From Achatina immaculata (Eukaryota > Mollusca > Gastropoda > Stylommatophora > Achatinidae): 64,000 bases of DNA. Below the pieces are notes generated by a model. It made no database searches. It was not told the DNA's origin and was given only the letters and a program-made list of their open reading frames with translations. Below, in pieces: positions 51,801 to 60,944 of this stretch. The stretch's first letter is position 1. Every line of letters starts with the position of its first letter. The position numbers and the translations under genes are program-made. Location: the NCBI GenBank assembly GCA_009760885.1, contig CM019718.1, positions 30,818,530-30,882,529 on the forward strand, given 5' to 3'.

Positions 51801-54685
51801 TTCTTGATTTCAAACATTTATTACACAAAAACTATGCTGGGCAATGATAAATGGTTTTCTGCAAATGTTCACCTCAACTCAAAGTTTTTTAAAAAAAATT
51901 TTATTTGTGCTTATTAACACTTGGTCCATTCGGTGCTCGGAGCATGTCTAAAGCAATATTTCATTTCTTGCCATGGTTTCTCCAATATCTCTTTATTTAC
52001 TGTCACTAAAGCATCCACCATCTTTGCCATCAAAGTTTCAAAAACAGGAACCTGTGAACTGAACACTTTGTATATCCCATTAAAAATAAGTCAAGAGCAG
52101 AAATGTCTGGTGAACTGCCATGACACAGGACCATATGTTCTAATTACTGCTCTGGAAATTTTACTCTTAGTAACTAATGAACAACTAAATCCCAGTGTGA
52201 TGGCATCCCATTTTGTTAGAAAACTATCCATGGCTTTTAACAACTCACAAATCTTGCACATAGTCATTTCTGAACTTTCTTTGATCTGTAACTGTTGAAT
52301 TTGTTTTTGCAATACCACAAAACACACTGGGCTTTCTTCTTCACAGATGCTATTTTAACTCTTTTCCTGCTGGGGAAAAAATGCACATTCCAGCTGTGCG
52401 GGATTAAAAGTACAAGTCTTGATGTGTATAGGGTTTAGTTGGAAAAGTGAATGTAACAAAGTATTTCAATGTTAAAAGTATATTTGTTATGCATCAAAAT
52501 AACTGTAAATGTATGAAGATTCCATAAATGCAGAGTTTTTTTTTTTTTTTGAGGAAAAAAGAAGTGGTGTGAAAATAGTAGAACATTTATAGCACCAACC
52601 AAAAAAAAAAAAAAATGATGATTGTGTCCTACACCGCAGTGTAGATCTAGATCTACTTGTACAATCTCCTCTTGTGATGATATGTGACACTCTCACAAAA
52701 ATAATGTTTGAAATAACCTTCTAGCTACTTCTCCAGTCCATTTACTAGGTCTAGATCTACTTGGGGTACATTCAAGAACTGGTCATAGGGCATGTCCGTA
52801 TGCCTACTAATGTCACAAAAAATTGAAAACTCTTGTGGGGAATGTCGGAAAACACAGGGGTTGCCAACCATGCTTCAAAATGACAACGAAAGGTCACCAG
52901 ACATGCACAAATAAATGCTTACAATCAAAATTTACACCAGCACACTGTTTTTTTTTAAATGAAACGAAGCATGAGCCAGTATACTGGCGCTCAGCATAGG
53001 ACATGTATACTAGAAGTGGCAGTATGCTGGTGATAAGCCCGGAAAGAGTTAATATTGGTGATTGCAGTGCTCCATTAAAAAAAAAAAAAAACTCAAAATC
53101 AATTCTCAAATTTTCACTCTAGTTATCTAGCAACTACTGTAGCTAAACGACAACTACATCTAGCAAACTGTTCTAGCTGAACATTATATATATATATATA
53201 TATACATATATATATAACAATTATTCTAGCAGAACAACAATTATATCTAGCAACTGGTCTAGGACTATTACCTGATGCTGCTTTCTTCACTAGCAAAAAT
53301 GTTATTATGTGACAACTAAAATGTCCAAATATGAGAAGAAAGTAGTGTGCAGTTGCAGAAACGTCACAGAGCATGACTTTTGTGCCTCAGTGTTAGGTAT
53401 TCTGCACAGACACTGATCTCCCATTTTTCTTAGTGCATTTAAAAAAAACTAAAAAAAATAGCATTTGTGGTATGTATTCCTTCAACAGAAAAACTTTATT
53501 CTTTTGGCATTCCTACTTTCACCAAACATGTGATTAATATGATATGTGACTTATCAGGCCATTAAGTGGTACCATATATACTCTGAATTACACTCTGGCT
53601 GTCCTGTATAGCAGAAATGAACAACAAATCTGATGATACCATGTCTCTTTTGTCTTAATGACACCCTGATAAATGTCCTGGCATGACCTGGGGTTAAATA
53701 AGTGAATACTAGTATTTTATGAAATTATTAGAGCAGAAAAAAAGAACCAAATTACTCACATGGATGATAAAAGATCAGTATCTACCTTTCCTGACACGCT
53801 TGTGAGGAAAAATCATGGTCTTCTTAGCAGTCCTCCTATCAATAACTGAGAGAAAAATCTGTACAGTAAACTCCAAGCTCAAAGCTTACAAAAACCTAAC
53901 ATAATCTATTTCAGCTTTCTAGGACCACCCTTCCAGTTACCAACATTCAGGTCAGTAAAAAACATTGAGAAAAACTAATAAACTATTTCTAAATATGTTG
54001 GGCTTCCTCTCTTTACATATCTTTGATAACAATACTTTTAGCTTTCTTCCACACATATTCACCCGACTCTTAGCTTTCTTCTGCACATCTGCTATTTGCT
54101 ACCATGAGAAAGCTGATCTTAGGCACCAGTTCTGGTTTTACTGGGTAGTCAATCACATTTCTCAAACATTTATCTTGCCTAAAATTATATGAGGCTCCAG
54201 GGGCTTTCCCTCTCTCAAATAAGTGCCTTTCATTTGTTTCCTTTTTCTTTTTGCCTAGTTTTTTTTTTCCCCCCTAAGGTTGCACTGTACAAAATCACAG
54301 ACACAATATCTAAATTTTTCCTTCTTTCTTGTGTTTTTTTTCCCACATTTTAGGAAAAAAAACAACACAAAACAATATAGTTCAGCATACTTCTTCCTCT
54401 ATATATTTCCTGCACAACTTTCCTAATCTATACTGACAACTCACTGAGCATTAATATGGCTTTTCTTACATCTAGAATATATGACAGAGGCTGGTCAAAA
54501 CAATTTAAGCACATCATCCAACTGTGTTAAAAGCAAACAAGTAAGCAAAAATCTACAGTGATGCCAACAATTCATTTCAGGAACTTGTCATGACCAAGGA
54601 ACAAGGACCATTTTTCACTTACCATTTTCTTGTGAGACACTTTCAATCTGTTTTTTCTTCTCCATCTTGTTGTCTTCAGTGAAAG
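39791..54685 (-). CDS. divergent small protein kinase gene (10 coding exons)
   Basis: Minus-strand join of 54665..54623, 53845..53786, 51678..51651, 51465..51381, 50558..50451, 47094..46965, 43905..43771, 43236..43091, 41378..41214 and 39898..39791; 1008 nt, 335 codons plus stop. All introns are GT-AG and all phases agree. Kinase signatures: Gly loop LGSGSFGTV at 85-93, beta-3 Lys107 (VVEK), helix-C Glu116 or 119, catalytic loop HGDMKLEN at 192-199 (Asp194, Asn199), DLG at 213-215 instead of DFG, and DDIYAAG (Asp259). The catalytic residues are present, so phosphotransfer is plausible. HGD replaces HRD, so it is not an RD kinase. The N-terminal 70 residues are basic and unrecognised. I cannot place it in a named kinase family. 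Confidence 0.82.
40150..40400 (-). mobile_element. Penelope-like terminal repeat fragment
   Basis: Minus strand carries gacgtttcggcgtgagcctt, the phrase typical of Penelope-like element termini, and gtgacacacaaaaattagtg at the other end. Related to 23102-23249. On the + strand 40231-40257 has a hammerhead-like core (tGATtAAGGC...GCCGAAACGTC). Confidence 0.55.
40401..41213. other. kinase intron 9, no exon accepted
   Basis: GC content is higher at 40590-40880. A minus frame ends KLKSKKRCSLF stop, resembling a prenylated tail, but does not fit the kinase phase. Nothing else is recognised. Confidence 0.35.
41214..41378 (-). CDS. kinase exon 9 (C lobe)
   Basis: 55 codons, phase 0 both ends; encodes LDHKDDIYAAGLVILGILMG (helix F) and an insert DPSQAKEEDYRSVIDE. 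Acceptor cttttcttcctaag. Confidence 0.85.
41379..42117. other. kinase intron 8, unassigned part
   Basis: No repeat or exon recognised. Confidence 0.4.
42118..42368. repeat. 30-bp minisatellite
   Basis: Eight to nine units of ctctaacacaatcgtcagtg ttttcaggtt. Open in several frames because 30 is a multiple of three; not coding. Confidence 0.9.
42410..42690 (+). repeat. dispersed repeat R2, copy 1
   Basis: Shares gacacagcaatgt.tcgg, ggcagctattttttaaat and gagtgcagctaaaaagcagg with 62565-62850 at moderate identity. Class unknown. Confidence 0.6.
43091..43236 (-). CDS. kinase exon 8 (DLG and activation segment)
   Basis: 146 nt; encodes ENVCYDPTTQHLKIVDLGS, then KSGVTLEYLDQTALKCY and CPWL. The donor TTG/gtaagt was chosen over gttggt eight bases upstream because it is consensus and keeps frame with exon 9. 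Confidence 0.85.
43583..43609. repeat. C-rich tract (G-quadruplex potential on minus strand)
   Basis: Runs of 5, 11 and 5 C separated by single T within a kinase intron; the minus (sense) strand is G-rich. Confidence 0.7.
43771..43905 (-). CDS. kinase exon 7 (catalytic loop start)
   Basis: 135 nt; encodes MSIKDLMDSTWKS, then NVMLQLLSGLEDLYERGY and HGDMK. Ends mid-codon after HGDMK; donor gtgagt. Confidence 0.9.
43906..44397. other. kinase intron 6, no feature seen
   Basis: No repeat or exon recognised in this part. Confidence 0.4.
44653..45030 (+). pseudogene. mariner transposase N-terminal half
   Basis: Reads MAGAEVSFRQRAVIEFLAKE, then EIHQRLQLAYGDVCMGASS, a stop at the RRW position, KQFKDGNTSIQEMPRN and VDDIIKEDRGVTVSEIAVNL, a frameshift, ETLGYRKVCTRWV. 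This is the paired helix-turn-helix DNA-binding region of SETMAR-type mariners; the catalytic part is missing. Confidence 0.8.
45100..45412 (+). mobile_element. LINE family B 3' tail (B3)
   Basis: Reads LQISWTQ, then frame-shifted ISILQEFNIEEGWLVKKI, EKTILEGYIMGKKRGRLRRR and ends at acatgtaaatgac, as in B1 and B2. 5'-truncated. Confidence 0.8.
45430..45850 (-). pseudogene. mariner transposase C-terminal half
   Basis: Minus strand reads TINSEAYTKTQKTVENHFHK, then LLQYNSAYTHTSLRIWEEI (second catalytic region, Asp replaced by Tyr), TRLGCTVLPNP and, after breaks, an end like SWYRQ..ALVSRW. Several stops. Confidence 0.7.
46375..46640 (-). mobile_element. LINE family F 3' fragment
   Basis: Minus strand reads MATLRKPDTNIARQALTLNP, CESPRLTWRREIMTLLRDKG and DDWRAFIHGLCSQ stop, then a (TGA)n tail at 46375-46387. 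RT C-terminal remnant. Confidence 0.75.
46965..47094 (-). CDS. kinase exon 6 (helix C to hinge)
   Basis: 130 nt; encodes TIEVNEIIVPLLLKS (helix C), then MIALHFTEGKLHLIMEYAG through the hinge. The intron upstream of it holds the nested LINEs D and A3, whose outer TSD starts 100 bp away. Confidence 0.85.
47286..47723 (+). pseudogene. LINE A3 endonuclease domain
   Basis: Element sequence starts at 47325, so the first codons of this frame belong to LINE D. IIQCYAPTNDADEVKDDFYH, the GDFNAKVGKDN metal-site motif and QIDHFCIRKQY are intact. A frameshift after KQYTS removes the SDHN end motif from this frame (found in the next one). Confidence 0.8.
47325..49120 (+). mobile_element. LINE family A copy A3, nested in LINE D
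   Basis: Flanked by the 11-nt duplication agaaacataca (47314-47324 and 49121-49131). Carries the endonuclease (GDFNAKVGKDNTDVEKVMG, RNQIDHFCIRKQYTS), then jumps at about 48083 from the linker into RT motif A (SLWRILSLYEIPSKTVN), so roughly 1 kb is deleted. Later LDFADDITFMSNNVNSMQ and the usual C terminus with frameshifts. Tail ggatataatatataag. Confidence 0.88.
49739..50450. other. kinase intron, no gene seen
   Basis: AT-rich with A tracts near 50322-50375; no recognised element. Confidence 0.4.
50451..50558 (-). CDS. kinase exon 5 (glycine-rich loop)
   Basis: 36 codons with SPESLGSGSFGTVLVK and VVEKI; contains the nucleotide-binding loop and the beta-3 lysine. Acceptor ttgtttcttttcag, donor AAATT/gtaatt. 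Confidence 0.85.
50812..50915 (-). mobile_element. LINE family B 3' end fragment
   Basis: About 100 bp matching the last part of B1 at 20318-20420 (cagtcatttgcatgtccctt, ggaactttgcctccctaaca). Confidence 0.75.
51000..51374 (-). repeat. 62-bp minisatellite that contains the kinase exon 4 splice donor
   Basis: Five full units plus a partial, starting at the real donor (minus-strand gtaagc at 51380-51375). Every unit has cacttcacat/gtaagc (minus-strand donors at about 51319, 51257, 51191, 51129 and 51067) and also ggattttctttctag, an acceptor-like tract. Thus each unit looks like a mini-exon of about 35-37 nt with both splice signals. One unit has a 6-bp insertion. Confidence 0.9.
51381..51465 (-). 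CDS. kinase exon 4
   Basis: 85 nt, encodes KVKQVTDLVEKIKSGKQHK and ends FTSY. Acceptor cttttcttctttcag, donor CATAC/gtaagc. The donor is the first unit of a 62-bp minisatellite extending to about 51000. Confidence 0.75.
51651..51678 (-). CDS. kinase micro-exon 3
   Basis: 28-nt exon, acceptor tttttcttcctag, donor AA/gtgagt; encodes GMLDHVMPM. Its phase (1 in, 2 out) links the neighbours exactly, which is the main support. Confidence 0.55.
51930..52330 (-). pseudogene. decayed mariner-like transposase C-terminal fragment
   Basis: Minus strand reads MDSFLTKWDAITLGFS and then SRAVIRTYGPVSWQF, then after a stop SPDISALDLFLMGYTK, resembling the third catalytic region (SPDL.P.DFFLWG..K) of IS630/mariner transposases. 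Many stops. Confidence 0.5.
52359..53048 (+). mobile_element. TTAA-flanked MITE, third copy
   Basis: TTAA at 52355-52358 and 53049-53052; inverted ends ctcttttcctgctgggg and ctctttccggg. The interior shares an ordered series with the copy at 20761: aaataa-taaatg, attcca-aaatg-ag, an A/T run, gaagtggtgtgaaa and ggcgc/agcacc. Same family, independently inserted and diverged. Confidence 0.75.
53185..53217. repeat. (TA)n microsatellite
   Basis: Short TA run with one interrupting catata. Confidence 0.8.
53218..53785. other. kinase intron 2, no gene seen
   Basis: Contains three short repeats of ctagcaact/aacgacaactacatctag near 53120-53260; nothing else. Confidence 0.4.
53786..53845 (-). CDS. kinase exon 2
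   Basis: 60 nt, phase 1 in and out. Encodes IDRRTAKKTMIFPHKRVRK, strongly basic. Acceptor ttctctcag, donor AAAG/gtagat. Confidence 0.6.
53846..54622. other. kinase intron 1, no feature seen
   Basis: T-rich tracts near 54240-54350; no exon or repeat recognised. Confidence 0.4.
54623..54685 (-). CDS. kinase exon 1 (start codon exon)
   Basis: ATG at 54665-54663 begins MEKKKQIESVSQEN; donor gtaagt is a perfect consensus. The first 20 nt (54685-54666) are 5' UTR after a good acceptor ctttctttctaaag, so a non-coding exon probably lies upstream. No in-frame ATG lies closer. Confidence 0.65.
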
Positions 54686-54804
54686 CTTTAGAAAGAAAGT
54701 GGAGGATTTTGGCACTGGTGATGGCGAATTTGACAGATTTATAAATAACTACTACTAGAAAACTGAGCATACACGGGCATAATTTTATAAGTTTGCTTGA
54801 TTTA

Positions 54805-56079
54805 CGAGGGGTGATTGATAAGTTCTCGGCATAAGGTACAACAGATTGTTTGTGGACAACTTTTTTTAGTTATTTCTCAACATAGTCCCCTTACAAGTTT
54901 ATGCACTTAGTCCAGCAATCTTGGAGCATACAGATCCTTTAAAAGTCAGCATCTTGTGCCAGAAAGTGATCTACAGCATGAACAACATCATCATCTAAAG
55001 CAAATCTGTGACCACTGAGCTCCTTTTGGAGTTTGGTAAACAGGTAATAGTCCGAAGGGGTCAAATCTGGGGAATTAAGGAGGATGTTCAAGAAGCTGGA
55101 AGCCGCATTCATGAATGGCAGCCACTGTCACTGCCGATTTGTGAACTGGAGCATTGTCCTGATGAAAGATGACTCCTCTCGTCAATTTCCCTCGATGATT
55201 TTCCTTCAGTCAGACCCACAGCTGCTTCACAAGATTAGTGTAATAGGCCCCGGTGACAGTTCTGGCCTTTTGAAGATAGTCTACCAATAGTACACCTTCT
55301 GAATCCAAAAAAGATGGAAACCATCACTTTGCTTGCAGACAGAACTACCCCTGCTATCTTTGGAGGTGGGGATCCATGATGTTTCCACTGCTTTGACTGT
55401 TCTTTGGTTTCCAGTTGAAAATTATGAACCCAAGTCTCATCCATAGTCACAAATTGCTGAAGAAACTTTTCAGGACCTGCAGAAAAATGGGCAAGATTGT
55501 CTCTTGACATGTTGGGACACTGTCGTTTGTGATCAGCTCCAAGAAGTTTTGGGACCCATCGACCAGAAACCTTTGTCATTTGAAGATCATTGTGAATAAT
55601 GGCATGAACATGATTCTGGGAGATGCCCAACTCAGTAGCAATGTAGCGCTCAGTTAGTCGTTGATCCTCCATTATTATGTCATGGATTCTGCTGGTGGTT
55701 ACCGTTCTTGGTCTTCCTGGACGGGGATCATCTTCCAGACTCTCACTTTCATGTTTAAATTGAGCTTTCCATTTCTTCACTGTGCTATAAGAAGGGGCAC
55801 TCTCCCCTAGAGTCTACCATATCCTCATGGATCTCCTTCGATAAGCCCTTGAAGCAGAGGTAGCAAATGACTGCTCGATGAGAAATTTTTATCCATTTTC
55901 TAAATTTCTGCCGCTCCTTACGACTTCAGTAGCCTGTAAAAAAAAAAAAACTTGGTTGCAGTTAATTTTCTGAAACTTGGTGTTTAATCTTACATTAACC
56001 TATCTACAAATGCACCTAATATCAACTGTGTGTTTCAAGTATTTGTGCCTTAGGCCGCAAACTTATCAATCAATCCTCA
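54805..56079 (-). mobile_element. mariner transposon (SETMAR type), nearly full length
   Basis: TA at 54803-54804; inverted ends cgaggggtgattgataagtt and tgaggattgattgataagtt. Transposase on the minus strand from about 55895 to 54960, with a few frameshifts. Lies upstream of the kinase start exon. Confidence 0.85.
54960..55895 (-). pseudogene. mariner transposase, frameshifted
   Basis: Helix-turn-helix region VKKWKAQFKHESESLEDDPR and PGRPRTVTTSRIHDIIMEDQ, then the first catalytic Asp in VTMDETWVHNFQ (near 55440). After a frameshift near 55310 come the second Asp in IFHQDNAPVHKS (near 55180-55145) and the third region PPKFPRFDPFGLLPVYQTPK, mutated. Mariner transposases cut and paste DNA at TA sites; this copy cannot. 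Confidence 0.85.
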
Positions 56080-56119
56080 AATGTCACCAAATAAGAACAG
56101 GAAAAAGACTGATTCATAT

Positions 56120-57520
56120 CCCTGAAAGGACCACACGAGATCCCTGAGAGGACCACAGTAGGTTCAGAGTATCTCAGGGCTTGAGCCTGAATTCTTGGTG
56201 GGTCTCAGAAGCAGAATTGCATGACACCGTGGTTTTCGTTGCACCAGTTTAGTCTAGAGTTGGACTTTCTCACCGGAAGGCCTCAACGTGTTTAGAATAT
56301 CAGCGTATCCCTGCTGGGTGAGAGGTGGTAGCCCACCCAGGCCAGAGTTGGACTTTCTCACCGGAAAACCTCGACATGTTTTGAGATACTCGTGTATAAC
56401 CGCGGGATGAGACGTGGTTGCCCATCCAGACCAGTGTTGGACTTTCTCACCGGAAAACCTCAGGGTGATTAGGATATGCATACATCCCGCCCTGGTCCAG
56501 TGTCTCCGACTTCAGCATTTTGTGGTCGTGGCCGCTACCTTTCCTAGTTGTGACCAGGATGGAGCTTTTGTCCAGGAGGATGAATCCTCACCACTAGTGA
56601 CTTCCACCCCTGGGTTGAGCCGGTTTAGGCATATTATCCCAGTATGGGCGTGTGACCGACCTCTAGAGCAGAGGTACCGCGACATGCGTAGCCTTCAAGT
56701 TTCACCCCTGGCATGAGCTGGTTTAGGCATATTTCACCAGTATGGGTGTATATCGGGTGTGACCAACCTCTAGAGCGGAGGTGGTGTGACATGCCTGGCC
56801 ATCAAGTTTCACCCCTGGTGTGTGCCGGTTTAGGTATATTTCACCAGTGTAGGTGTATTTTGGATGTGGCTGGCCTCTAGAGCAGAGGCGGCGTGATATG
56901 TGTAGCTCTCGCAGTGATACTACTGGACATACCGATTAAATTTCACTTTATCTTTTCCTTCACCTTTTCATATTGGCGCCGCACAGCAACCTTTATTTCT
57001 TTTCCGCATTTTCCTCCTTGACCGGGAGGAATTTCACTTCAGACGCAGCATTCGAAGAGTCTCGCCAGCAGTGTCTTAACCTCTGGGTTAAGCCGGTTCA
57101 TGCATTTCACCCAATATGACTGCACTCAGAACGTGGCCGACCTCCAGACCAGAGATGCCATGATTTGATTGTTTGCTTCACCTTATCCTTTCTATCACTT
57201 TTTCCACAGTGGTGCCGCGCGGCAACCCCTTTAGCACCTTTCTTCATTGGCAGGGAGGAGCACCACTCCACGCACGGCAGCTGAAGAATCTCACCAGCAG
57301 TGGTAGATGAGCTACCAAACGTGCCACTCATCTACCCTAAGTATCTGATTTTCAGGTGCCAGATATTTGCCTTCGCCCCTTCTCCTGTCAGTTTAAACAG
57401 TTCTGCCATGGGAAGGCCAGTAGCTGGACTTGATTGCCAGAGGCCATTTGAGACACATGCCATTACAGCGGAGATCGAATTCTTCACCCCACCTCCAGCA
57501 ATAGCAGTCCTTAGAACCCC
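56120..57520 (-). repeat. dispersed repeat R1, long reversed copy
   Basis: Reverse orientation relative to 15930. Three subrepeats with gttggactttctcaccggaa (56260, 56345, 56435), then the gaagtcggagacactggacc segment, then four or more ~110-bp subrepeats with agccggtttaggcatat and gaccgacctctagagcagag (56600-57130). More subrepeats than in the copy at 15930. Confidence 0.75.
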
Positions 57521-57524
57521 TCTC

Positions 57525-58385
57525 AGTTGTGAGCAAGATGGCCTGTTGCTGATGCATCCACTTGCAGATCATCAACGGATGTCTTGCAGCCATCTTTGCC
57601 TTGGTCTTCCTCTCTTTCTTTTTCCTATCATGTACCCTTCCAAGATGGTCTTCTTTAGATTATCATGAAGTTTAATGTGTTCAAAATATTTAAGTTTTCT
57701 TTGTTTAATCCTCGTTACTAGCCAACCTTCTTCATTATTAAGTTCTTGTAGTATAGATATATTTGTTCATTTTTGTGTCCATGATATTTGAAGAACTCTT
57801 CTGTAGCATTTACATTCAAAGGAATTTATATGTTTCTCAGCTGTTTTGTTAAGTGTCCAGGTCTCACAGGTATATGTTGCAATGGGAAAGACGCATGCCC
57901 TTAAAATTCTTATTTTTGTACTTCTGTCTGTTCCTCTCCACAGATTCTTTAGTTGTTTTACTTTCTGAAGAGCGATAGATGTTCTCCTTTTAATTTCCCT
58001 CATTGTATCTCCATTACCAGTTTAGCAGTGATCCAAGATATTCAAAACTCTCCACTTCTTCCAGTTTTTCCTCACTGATACATATACCAGCTGCCTTGTG
58101 TGTTTTGTAAGTTGTCATCAATTTAGTTTTCTTCGCATTAGGATAGAGGTTTTGCTCTTCATTATTCTTACAGACTGACATAATTAGTTTTTCCATTCCG
58201 TTTTGTGTTGTGGACAGTAATACTGTGTCATCAGCATATCTAATCTCTGGTATTTCATAATCTCCAATTGTTATGGCATCATAATATTCTTTGTCTACAT
58301 CTTCTCTAACATTCCTCATTATATTTAAATAAGTAAGGTGACAATATGCACCCCCGATGGATCCCTTGTTTTATGTCAAACCAAG
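57525..58385 (-). mobile_element. LINE family B copy B4
   Basis: Minus strand RT fragment: IRYADDTVLLSTTQNGME, FEYLGSLLNW, then TRTCVFPIATYTCETWTLN-like sequence (57900-57850) and the C terminus near 57590. It preserves the empty site of the MITE (gcccttaaaattc near 57900). 5'-truncated at 58385 against LINE E2. Confidence 0.8.
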
Positions 58386-58612
58386 TTGTTTCATTAAAGA
58401 CGGCATACCAAAATACACAAGAAATTGCAGACGACACAGTTTGATAGCTGAGAACCAACAAGACCTGCAAAATCTCTTGGATAAAGTCACCAAAAGAAAG
58501 TGAACAGAAAGGACTTACTTTGAACATCAAAAAGACAGATACTATGGTTATAATTAAGAAACAGAATCCGCCAACATGCAGTATAAAATTAAACAGAACT
58601 ATTCTAAAGCAG

Positions 58613-60303
58613 AGAAAGACCAATCCTTAGCAAAACTGGAACACTATTAACATCAAATAAAGACCAAAAGCAAAGATGGGCTGAACACCTCCAAGAAATA
58701 CTTAATCGACCACACCCAAAAGAATTGTTAAACCTTGAAACTGACTTACCAGCCCCACAACTAAATGTCAACCTAGATGAAATTAAATTGCATGAAACTG
58801 AAACAGCAGTGAATTTAATGGCTAACAACAAAGCTGCAGGTGAAGATGAAATAACACCCGAAATGGTAAAAGCTATCAATAGTGACAACATGAGACAGCT
58901 ACAGAGAATGTTTAACAAGATTTGGAAAGAAGAAAAGGTCCCTTCTAATTGGAAGAAAGGAATCATTGTTAAAATACCAAAAAAGGGCAACCTTAGTGAC
59001 TGTAACAACTGGAGAGGAGTAACTTAATATCAGTTGTGTCAAAAGTATTTTGCAAGGTCATTTTGAATAGACTCAAAGATATAGTGGATACTGCAATGAG
59101 AGAAGAACAAGCAGGATTTCAAAAAGGGAGAAGCTGTCTCGACCAGATCTTTACTCTCAGAATAATACTTGAAGAACATATTGAAAAGCAGAAACCATTA
59201 ATACTGAACTTCATAGATTTTAAAAAGGCATTTGATAGCATACACAGAGATTCATTATGGAGAATTTTATGTCTATATGGAATACCATCTAAAATTGTCA
59301 ACATCATTAAGGACTTATACAATGGATATGTTTGTGCAGTCAAGACAGAAGAAGGGATGAGTGAATGGTTCCAGATTGAAACAGGCGTGAAACAAGGATG
59401 TATACTGTCTCCTTTACTTTTTGGGATTACAGTAGACTTCATAATGAAAAAATGCTGCACAGGTAACACAGGTACTGACTGGGTACATGGGACCCAACTA
59501 GAAGATCTTGATTTTGCTGATGACATAACTCTTATCAGTAATAATGTGAATTCCATGCAAGAAAAAACAGATAGTCTGTCTTCACTGGTTAGCAAAATAG
59601 GACTTGAAATTAACAAGGACAAAACAAAAATAATGAAACTTCCCTTTAATCAAAATGAAAAAGTACATGTAGAAGGGACAGATATTGAAGAAGTCAATCA
59701 ATTTGCATACCTTGGCAGCTACATAGACCAGGATGGTGACAATAGAAAGGAAGTTAGGATCAGAATTGCAAAAGCAGCATCAATCTTCAAGAATCTTGAG
59801 AACATATGGAACTCAAAAGTTATAAGCACAAAAACCAAGTTAAGACTATTCAATTCAAATGTAATATCCACCCTCATTTATGCATGCAAAAGCTGGAAAA
59901 CAACTAAACAAATAGAAAAGAAATTAGACTCTTTTGAAAACAAATGCCTAAGGAAAATACTCGGCATCAAGTGGAATGAATTCAAGAACAATGCAGAGAT
60001 AAGACAGATGACTGAACAACAACCAGTCTCATGGGTGATCAGGAAAAGGAGATGGACATATGTTGGTCGCTTGATGAGAAGAGACGATCAGAGAATCCCA
60101 ATACAAGCTATCAAGTGGAACACAACAGGCTGAAGAAAAAGAGGCAGACCGCGTGAAACTCTGAAGAGGACATTAATAAGAGAGGCCAAATTAACAGGCA
60201 TAAAATCCTTTGATGAGGTTGAAAGACTCGCCGAAGACAGGAAAAATTGGCGAACTACTTTGCGAGCCCTATGTGACGTTTAACGACACGGGAAGGATAT
60301 AAG
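58613..60303 (+). mobile_element. LINE family A copy A4, nested in LINE E2
   Basis: Flanked by the 12-nt duplication attctaaagcag (58601-58612 and 60304-60315). 5'-truncated in the linker (starts at the KDRPILSK-like segment), tail cgggaaggatataag. Confidence 0.9.
59036..60133 (+). pseudogene. LINE A4 reverse transcriptase
   Basis: 365 codons, the best family A RT here: EEQAGFQKGRSCLDQIFTLR, LNFIDFKKAFDSIHRDSLW, FQIETGVKQGCILSPLLFG, the catalytic FADD in LDFADDITLISNNVNSMQ, LEINKDKTKIMKL, QFAYLGSYIDQDGDNRKE and RKRRWTYVGRLMRRDDQRIP. A premature TGA (CGA to TGA) at 60131 cuts off the last 50 residues; a frameshift near 59027 separates it from the preceding linker (58725-59025, AAGEDEITPEMVKAINSDN). 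Confidence 0.85.
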
Positions 60304-60944
60304 ATTCTAAAGCAGGTGCAGAAATTCAAATACCTTGGTGCAGTAATAACTTCAGATGGGAAATCAGAACAGAAATTAGGAACAGAATAGGCCAAGCAAA
60401 GACTGCATTTCAGAGAATGAGAAACATATTATCCAACACATCCTTATCAATGAACGACAGAAAGAGTTCTAAAATGCTATATTCAACCTTCTTATATGGA
60501 AATGAATCATGGACAATAGGCAGGTCTGCACAAAAATCATTGGAAGCAGCAGAAATGTGGTTTATTAGAAGAATGTTGCGAATCCCCTAGACACCAAAAA
60601 TAACTAATGAAGAGCTGGAGAGACAAAAAAACCTTTTATAAAATGAGAGAGACAATGTACTTTCATAGGACATGCAGTGAGAAGAGAGGGCATTGAAAAT
60701 ATTATAACAACAGGAAAAACAGAAGGAAGAAGATCAAGAGAAATGATACTGGACAGTCTGACGGGATGGTGTGAGAGGAGATCACCAACAGAGCTAATGG
60801 CCTGCATGAAGGATCGTGTACTCTGGCGAAGCATAATAGCCAACGCCAGTCGGCACGGCACCTGATGATAAGCCATTGTGTAGGAAAGTAGATTCGATTT
60901 GTTTTGCCTGTTTTATTCCACTAAATCCTTAAGTATAGCGACTA

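Larger units (their letters stand above)
58386..60870 (+). mobile_element. LINE family E copy E2, host of LINE A4
   Basis: RT piece with LNIKKTDTMVIIKKQNPP (58520-58570) interrupted at 58612 and continued at 60304 (VQKFKYLGAVITSDGKSE), then the C-terminal part GWCERRSPTELMACMKDR and SRHGT stop at 60865. A short (TGA) tail follows. Same family as 4709-5094. Confidence 0.8.

Noticed and set aside
51921..52298. 125-codon + strand frame
   Set aside because: Antisense shadow of a decayed transposase.
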